Below the pieces are notes generated by a model. That model did not search any database and was not told the origin of the DNA. It worked only from the letters and a program-made list of their open reading frames with translations. A stretch of 64,000 nt of DNA from positions 181,905,888 through 181,969,887 of the forward strand of contig OY986438.1 of the NCBI GenBank assembly GCA_963920525.1. The letters run 5' to 3'. This document shows, one piece after another, positions 56,110-64,000 of the stretch; within the stretch, counting starts at the first letter, position 1; each line of letters starts with the position of its first letter. The translations under genes were made by a program, and so were the position numbers. This stretch comes from Dichetophora obliterata. Its lineage: Eukaryota > Arthropoda > Insecta > Diptera > Sciomyzidae.

Positions 56110-59100
56110 ATGTTGACTTTATATGATTTAAATACAAATTCTAAATGTTTGATAGTTTAAATCATACTTGATTTTAAATACAAATTCTAGTTGTTTGACA
56201 GTTTAAAATCGTTTATCGAGCTTAAGGTCAAAGTTAGAACAATTAATTGTTCTAACGAATTTTTCCAAAGAAACAACAACAACAACAAAGTTTTTCAATA
56301 TGAAAGGAAAAAAAACCACTAGCAATTGATTTTATTGTACAATTTCTGCGGTGCTAAACGCGTCATCAGAAATTTTTGTGATTGCCCGTGCAAGCGCGTT
56401 GACGCACTGCACCATCGGGGCGATGAGATTTTGAAGCTTCAATTTCTCATTTTTTCCTCAATTTCATAATGTCACATTCGTTGTTGTATTTCTGTTTTAC
56501 TTTAGTTTCTATGCTTATGTTATTATATGTAGTCCAACAGCCTGCTGGAAGTCTGCACTAACAAAGCATGTTTACTGAAGTTGTTTTTAGAATTTTTGCT
56601 GATTTTGTTTTCAGCTGTTTCCGTTTGGTCGAGCTCTACCATTTGATTAAAGTTTTTTCTAAATGACCTCTATATTTATTATGTTGACTTTATATGATTT
56701 AAATACAAATTCTAAATGTTTGATAGTTTAAATCATACTTGATTTTAAATACAAATTCTAGTTGTTTGACAGTTTAAAATCGTTTATCGAGCTTAAGGTC
56801 AAAGTTAGAACAATTAATTGTTCTAACGAATTTTTCCAAAGAAACAACAACAACAACAAAGTTTTTCAATATGAAAGGAAAAAAAAACCACTAGCAATTG
56901 ATTTTATTGTACAATTTCTGCGGTGCTAAACGCGTCATCAGAAATCTTTGTGATTGCCCGTGCAAGCGCGTTGACACACTGCACCATCGGGGCGATGAGA
57001 TTTTGAAGCTTCAATTTCTCATTTTTTCCTCAATTTCATAATGTCACATTCGTTGTTGTATTTCTGTTTTACTTTAGTTTCTATGCTTATGTTATTATAT
57101 GTAGTCCAACAGCCTGCTGGAAGTCTGCACTAACAAAGCATGTTTACTGAAGTTGTTTTTAGAATTTTTGCTGATTTTGTTTTCAGCTGTTTCCGTTTGG
57201 TTGAGCTCTACCATTTGATTAAAGTTTTTTCTAAATGACCTCTATATTTATTATGTTGACTTTATATGATTTAAATACAAATTCTAAATGTTTGATAGTT
57301 TAAATCATACTTGATTTTAAATACAAATTCTAGTTGTTTGACAGTTTAAAATCGTTTATCGAGCTTAAGGTCAAAGTTAGAACAATTAATTGTTCTAACG
57401 AATTTTTCCAAAGAAACAACAACAACAACAAAGTTTTTCAATATGAAAGGAAAAAAAACCACTAGCAATTGATTTTATTGTACAATTTCTGCGGTGCTAA
57501 ACGCGTCATCAGAAATCTTTGTGATTGCCCGTGCAAGCGCGTTGACGCACTGCACCATCGGGGCGATGAGATTTTGAAGCTTCAATTTCTCATTTTTTCC
57601 TCAATTTCATAATGTCACATTCGTTGTTGTATTTCTGTTTTACTTTAGTTTCTATGCTTATGTTATTATATGTAGTCCAACAGCCTGCTGGAAGTCTGCA
57701 CTAACAAAGCATGTTTACTGAAGTTGTTTTTAGAATTTTTGCTGATTTTGTTTTCAGCTGTTTCCGTTTGGTCGAGCTCTACTATTTGATTAAAGTTTTT
57801 TCTAAATGACCTCTATATTTATTATGTTGACTTTATATGATTTAAATACAAATTCTAAATGTTTGATAGTTTAAATCATACTTGATTTTAAATACAAATT
57901 CTAGTTGTTTGACAGTTTAAAATCGTTTATCGAGCTTAAGGTCAAAGTTAGAACAATTAATTGTTCTAACGAATTTTTCCAAAGAAACAACAACAACAAC
58001 AAAGTTTTTCAATATGAAAGGAAAAAAAACCACTAGCAATTGATTTTATTGTACAATTTCTGCGGTGCTAAACGCGTCATCAGAAATCTTTGTGATTGCC
58101 CGTGCAAGCGCGTTGACGCACTGCACCATCGGGGCGATGAGATTTTGAAGCTTCAATTTCTCATTTTTTCCTCAATTTCATAATGTCACATTCGTTGTTG
58201 TATTTCTGTTTTACTTTAGTTTCTATGCTTATGTTATTATATGTAGTCCAACAGCCTGCTGGAAGTCTGCACTAACAAAGCATGTTTACTGAAGTTGTTT
58301 TTAGAATTTTTGCTGATTTTGTTTTCAGCTGTTTCCGTTTGGTCGAGCTCTACCATTTGATTAAAGTTTTTTCTAAATGACCTCTATATTTATTATGTTG
58401 ACTTTATATGATTTAAATACAAATTCTAAATGTTTGATAGTTTAAATCATACTTGATTTTAAATACAAATTCTAGTTGTTTGACAGTTTAAAATCGTTTA
58501 TCGAGCTTAAGGTCAAAGTTAGAACAATTAATTGTTCTAACGAATTTTTCCAAAGAAACAACAACAACAACAAAGTTTTTCAATATGAAAGGAAAAAAAA
58601 ACCACTAGCAATTGATTTTATTGTACAATTTCTGCGGTGCTAAACGCGTCATCAGAAATCTTTGTGATTGCCCGTGCAAGCGCGTTGACGCACTGCACCA
58701 TCGGGGCGATGAGATTTTGAAGCTTCAATTTCTCATTTTTTCCTCAATTTCATAATGTCACATTCGTTGTTGTATTTCTGTTTTACTTTAGTTTCTATGC
58801 TTATGTTATTATATGTAGTCCAACAGCCTGCTGGAAGTCTGCACTAACAAAGCATGTTTACTGAAGTTGTTTTTAGAATTTTTGCTGATTTTGTTTTCAG
58901 CTGTTTCCGTTTGGTCGAGCTCTACCATTTGATTAAAGTTTTTTCTAAATGACCTCTATATTTATTATGTTGACTTTATATGATTTAAATACAAATTCTA
59001 AATGTTTGATAGTTTAAATCATACTTGATTTTAAATACAAATTCTAGTTGTTTGACAGTTTAAAATCGTTTATCGAGCTTAAGGTCAAAGTTAGAACAAT

Positions 59101-60109
59101 TAATTGTTCTAACGAATTTTTCCAAAGAAACAACAACAACAACAAAGTTTTTCAATATGAAAGGAAAAAAAAACCACTAGCAATTGATTTTATTGTACAA
59201 TTTCTGCGGTGCTAAACGCGTCATCAGAAATCTTTGTGATTGCCCGTGCAAGCGCGTTGACGCACTGCACCATCGGGGCGATGAGATTTTGAAGCTTCAA
59301 TTTCTCATTTTTTCCTCAATTTCATAATGTCACATTCGTTGTTGTATTTCTGTTTTACTTTAGTTTCTATGCTTATGTTATTATATGTAGTCCAAAAGCC
59401 TGCTGGAAGTCTGCACTAACAAAGCATGTTTACTGAAGTTGTTTTTAGAATTTTTGCTGATTTTGTTTTCAGCTGTTTCCGTTTGGTCGAGCTCTACCAT
59501 TTGATTAAAGTTTTTTCTAAATGACCTCTATATTTATTATGTTGACTTTATATGATTTAAATACAAATTCTAAATGTTTGATAGTTTAAATCATACTTGA
59601 TTTTAAATACAAATTCTAGTTGTTTGACAGTTTAAAATCGTTTATCGAGCTTAAGGTCAAAGTTAGAACAATTAATTGTTCTAACGAATTTTTCCAAAGA
59701 AACAACAACAACAACAAAGTTTTTCAATATGAAAGGAAAAAAAACCACTAGCAATTGATTTTATTGTACAATTTCTGCGGTGCTAAACGCGTCATCAGAA
59801 ATCTTTGTGATTGCCCGTGCAAGCGCGTTGACGCACTGCACCATCGGGGCGATGAGATTTTGAAGCTTCAATTTCTCATTTTTTCCTCAATTTCATAATG
59901 TCACATTCGTTGTTGTATTTCTGTTTTACTTTAGTTTCTATGCTTATGTTATTATATGTAGTCCAACAGCCTGCTGGAAGTCTGCACTAACAAAGCATGT
60001 TTACTGAAGTTGTTTTTAGAATTTTTGCTGATTTTGTTTTCAGCTGTTTCCGTTTGGTCGAGCTCTACCATTTGATTAAAGTTTTTTCTAAATGACCTCT
60101 ATATTTATT
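56110..60109. repeat. Higher-order repeat, first copy (7 monomers, 4000 bp)
   Basis: Diagnostic variants define seven monomer types. Type 1 has AAATTTTTGTG. Type 2 has GACACAC and GGTTGAGC. Type 3 has TCTACTATTT. The A-run lengths over types 1-7 are 8,9,8,8,9,9,8. The same series repeats from 60110. This copy alone has CCAAAAGCC in monomer 6. Confidence 0.9.
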
Positions 60110-63100
60110 ATGTTGACTTTATATGATTTAAATACAAATTCTAAATGTTTGATAGTTTAAATCATACTTGATTTTAAATACAAATTCTAGTTGTTTGACA
60201 GTTTAAAATCGTTTATCGAGCTTAAGGTCAAAGTTAGAACAATTAATTGTTCTAACGAATTTTTCCAAAGAAACAACAACAACAACAAAGTTTTTCAATA
60301 TGAAAGGAAAAAAAACCACTAGCAATTGATTTTATTGTACAATTTCTGCGGTGCTAAACGCGTCATCAGAAATTTTTGTGATTGCCCGTGCAAGCGCGTT
60401 GACGCACTGCACCATCGGGGCGATGAGATTTTGAAGCTTCAATTTCTCATTTTTTCCTCAATTTCATAATGTCACATTCGTTGTTGTATTTCTGTTTTAC
60501 TTTAGTTTCTATGCTTATGTTATTATATGTAGTCCAACAGCCTGCTGGAAGTCTGCACTAACAAAGCATGTTTACTGAAGTTGTTTTTAGAATTTTTGCT
60601 GATTTTGTTTTCAGCTGTTTCCGTTTGGTCGAGCTCTACCATTTGATTAAAGTTTTTTCTAAATGACCTCTATATTTATTATGTTGACTTTATATGATTT
60701 AAATACAAATTCTAAATGTTTGATAGTTTAAATCATACTTGATTTTAAATACAAATTCTAGTTGTTTGACAGTTTAAAATCGTTTATCGAGCTTAAGGTC
60801 AAAGTTAGAACAATTAATTGTTCTAACGAATTTTTCCAAAGAAACAACAACAACAACAAAGTTTTTCAATATGAAAGGAAAAAAAAACCACTAGCAATTG
60901 ATTTTATTGTACAATTTCTGCGGTGCTAAACGCGTCATCAGAAATCTTTGTGATTGCCCGTGCAAGCGCGTTGACACACTGCACCATCGGGGCGATGAGA
61001 TTTTGAAGCTTCAATTTCTCATTTTTTCCTCAATTTCATAATGTCACATTCGTTGTTGTATTTCTGTTTTACTTTAGTTTCTATGCTTATGTTATTATAT
61101 GTAGTCCAACAGCCTGCTGGAAGTCTGCACTAACAAAGCATGTTTACTGAAGTTGTTTTTAGAATTTTTGCTGATTTTGTTTTCAGCTGTTTCCGTTTGG
61201 TTGAGCTCTACCATTTGATTAAAGTTTTTTCTAAATGACCTCTATATTTATTATGTTGACTTTATATGATTTAAATACAAATTCTAAATGTTTGATAGTT
61301 TAAATCATACTTGATTTTAAATACAAATTCTAGTTGTTTGACAGTTTAAAATCGTTTATCGAGCTTAAGGTCAAAGTTAGAACAATTAATTGTTCTAACG
61401 AATTTTTCCAAAGAAACAACAACAACAACAAAGTTTTTCAATATGAAAGGAAAAAAAACCACTAGCAATTGATTTTATTGTACAATTTCTGCGGTGCTAA
61501 ACGCGTCATCAGAAATCTTTGTGATTGCCCGTGCAAGCGCGTTGACGCACTGCACCATCGGGGCGATGAGATTTTGAAGCTTCAATTTCTCATTTTTTCC
61601 TCAATTTCATAATGTCACATTCGTTGTTGTATTTCTGTTTTACTTTAGTTTCTATGCTTATGTTATTATATGTAGTCCAACAGCCTGCTGGAAGTCTGCA
61701 CTAACAAAGCATGTTTACTGAAGTTGTTTTTAGAATTTTTGCTGATTTTGTTTTCAGCTGTTTCCGTTTGGTCGAGCTCTACTATTTGATTAAAGTTTTT
61801 TCTAAATGACCTCTATATTTATTATGTTGACTTTATATGATTTAAATACAAATTCTAAATGTTTGATAGTTTAAATCATACTTGATTTTAAATACAAATT
61901 CTAGTTGTTTGACAGTTTAAAATCGTTTATCGAGCTTAAGGTCAAAGTTAGAACAATTAATTGTTCTAACGAATTTTTCCAAAGAAACAACAACAACAAC
62001 AAAGTTTTTCAATATGAAAGGAAAAAAAACCACTAGCAATTGATTTTATTGTACAATTTCTGCGGTGCTAAACGCGTCATCAGAAATCTTTGTGATTGCC
62101 CGTGCAAGCGCGTTGACGCACTGCACCATCGGGGCGATGAGATTTTGAAGCTTCAATTTCTCATTTTTTCCTCAATTTCATAATGTCACATTCGTTGTTG
62201 TATTTCTGTTTTACTTTAGTTTCTATGCTTATGTTATTATATGTAGTCCAACAGCCTGCTGGAAGTCTGCACTAACAAAGCATGTTTACTGAAGTTGTTT
62301 TTAGAATTTTTGCTGATTTTGTTTTCAGCTGTTTCCGTTTGGTCGAGCTCTACCATTTGATTAAAGTTTTTTCTAAATGACCTCTATATTTATTATGTTG
62401 ACTTTATATGATTTAAATACAAATTCTAAATGTTTGATAGTTTAAATCATACTTGACTAAATACAAATTCTAGTTGTTTGACAGTTTAAAATCGTTTATC
62501 GAGCTTAAGGTCAAAGTTAGAACAATTAATTGTTCTAACGAATTTTTCCAAAGAAACAACAACAACAACAAAGTTTTTCAATATGAAAGGAAAAAAAAAC
62601 CACTAGCAATTGATTTTATTGTACAATTTCTGCGGTGCTAAACGCGTCATCAGAAATCTTTGTGATTGCCCGTGCAAGCGCGTTGACGCACTGCACCATC
62701 GGGGCGATGAGATTTTGAAGCTTCAATTTCTCATTTTTTCCTCAATTTCATAATGTCACATTCGTTGTTGTATTTCTGTTTTACTTTAGTTTCTATGCTT
62801 GTGTTATTATATGTAGTCCAACAGCCTGCTGGAAGTCTGCACTAACAAAGCATGTTTACTGAAGTTGTTTTTAGAATTTTTGCTGATTTTGTTTTCAGCT
62901 GTTTCCGTTTGGTCGAGCTCTACCATTTGATTAAAGTTTTTTCTAAATGACCTCTATATTTATTATGTTGACTTTATATGATTTAAATACAAATTCTAAA
63001 TGTTTGATAGTTTAAATCATACTTGATTTTAAATACAAATTCTAGTTGTTTGACAGTTTAAAATCGTTTATCGAGCTTAAGGTCAAAGTTAGAACAATTA

Positions 63101-64000
63101 ATTGTTCTAACGAATTTTTCCAAAGAAACAACAACAACAACAAAGTTTTTCAATATGAAAGGAAAAAAAAACCACTAGCAATTGATTTTATTGTACAATT
63201 TCTGCGGTGCTAAACGCGTCATCAGAAATCTTTGTGATTGCCCGTGCAAGCGCGTTGACGCACTGCACCATCGGGGCGATGAGATTTTGAAGCTTCAATT
63301 TCTCATTTTTTCCTCAATTTCATAATGTCACATTCGTTGTTGTATTTCTGTTTTACTTTAGTTTCTATGCTTATGTTATTATATGTAGTCCAACAGCCTG
63401 CTGGAAGTCTGCACTAACAAAGCATGTTTACTGAAGTTGTTTTTAGAATTTTTGCTGATTTTGTTTTCAGCTGTTTCCGTTTGGTCGAGCTCTACCATTT
63501 GATTAAAGTTTTTTCTAAATGACCTCTATATTTATTATGTTGACTTTATATGATTTAAATACAAATTCTAAATGTTTGATAGTTTAAATCATACTTGATT
63601 TTAAATACAAATTCTAGTTGTTTGACAGTTTAAAATCGTTTATCGAGCTTAAGGTCAAAGTTAGAACAATTAATTGTTCTAACGAATTTTTCCAAAGAAA
63701 CAACAACAACAACAAAGTTTTTCAATATGAAAGGAAAAAAAACCACTAGCAATTGATTTTATTGTACAATTTCTGCGGTGCTAAACGCGTCATCAGAAAT
63801 CTTTGTGATTGCCCGTGCAAGCGCGTTGACGCACTGCACCATCGGGGCGATGAGATTTTGAAGCTTCAATTTCTCATTTTTTCCTCAATTTCATAATGTC
63901 ACATTCGTTGTTGTATTTCTGTTTTACTTTAGTTTCTATGCTTATGTTATTATATGTAGTCCAACAGCCTGCTGGAAGTCTGCACTAACAAAGCATGTTT
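60110..64000. repeat. Higher-order repeat, second copy (incomplete)
   Basis: Repeats the seven-type series (types 1-3 at 60110, 60681 and 61253, with A-runs again 8,9,8,8,9,9,8) exactly 4000 bp after the first copy. Private changes are in monomer 12: a net 2-bp loss near 62455 and GCTTGTGTT near 62800. The last monomer is cut by the window end. Confidence 0.9.

Larger units (their letters stand above)
56110..64000. repeat. 571-bp satellite array, 13 full monomers plus a partial
   Basis: Monomers, set from ATGTTGACTTTATATG, begin at 56110, 56681, 57253, 57824, 58395, 58967, 59539, 60110, 60681, 61253, 61824, 62395, 62965 and 63537. Lengths are 570-572 bp. The array runs off the window. Monomers are nearly identical. 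Each contains two AAATACAAATTCTA motifs, a 24-bp perfect palindrome, a CAACAACAACAAC run, an A-run of 8 or 9, a tRNA-like remnant (minus strand, A-box-like TGGTGCAGTGC) and about 160 bp not found elsewhere in the window. No coding frame. Confidence 0.97.

Noticed and set aside
56110..64000. Regularly spaced repeats reminiscent of a CRISPR array
   Set aside because: The unit is 571 bp with no unique spacers, and all other content is eukaryotic transposon DNA.

Overview
This window looks like insect DNA, most likely from a schizophoran fly. It is very AT-rich and intron-like, with CAA/CAG microsatellites, and it carries DD41D 'rosa'-type mariner copies, Jockey-type LINEs, a BEL/Pao fragment, Helitrons, and piggyBac- and hAT-type MITEs. 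Genus cannot be told from the sequence. I find no intact host protein gene. The window reads as intergenic or intronic transposon-rich DNA that passes into satellite heterochromatin at its right end.

Layout. 1-5.5 kb: AT-rich DNA with two piggyBac-like MITEs (1970-2077, 3792-4314), a dispersed inverted-repeat element (2541-3232) that is kin to the right-hand satellite, and a hAT MITE (4545-5450). 5.5-9.2 kb: a rosa transposase pseudogene split by a clean 2155-bp Helitron (6572-8726), abutting a Jockey RT fragment. 11.7-16.3 kb: foldback structures, a second Helitron copy hosting a hAT MITE, and a ZMYM/TTF-type hAT fragment. 16.3-19.3 kb: CAA-rich DNA without recognisable genes. 19.3-22.5 kb: two tRNA-like SINE heads, a BEL integrase fragment, and an RT pseudogene cut by a complete rosa element (20825-22107, TA duplication). 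22.76-30.18 kb: two full-length copies of one composite Helitron lying 5' end to 5' end, giving a 7.4-kb imperfect inverted repeat. 31.7-36.3 kb: mariner remnant and several foldback elements. 37.1-38.6 kb: a Tc3-like element. 41.3-42.9 kb: a third Helitron of the first family. 43.4-45.8 kb: a Jockey-like LINE with only three visible lesions. 46.0-49.2 kb: a decayed transposase-like gene interrupted by a LINE 3' end and by a MITE. 50.1-50.6 kb: another piggyBac-like MITE. 54.2-56.1 kb: a 1.9-kb heptanucleotide (ATTAATT)n array. 56.1-64.0 kb: a 571-bp satellite that runs off the window.

The most interesting signals are these. (1) The 571-bp satellite has a higher-order repeat of seven monomers (4000 bp), and its monomer is recognisably a piece of the dispersed element at 2541-3232, so a transposable element has become a satellite. 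(2) The composite Helitron has three successive 5' heads and one 3' tail, with a 142-bp internal tandem repeat that differs greatly in copy number between the two copies. (3) Several nested insertions can be removed on paper to give an uninterrupted host reading frame, which fixes the boundaries and target preference of the Helitron, rosa and MITE families.
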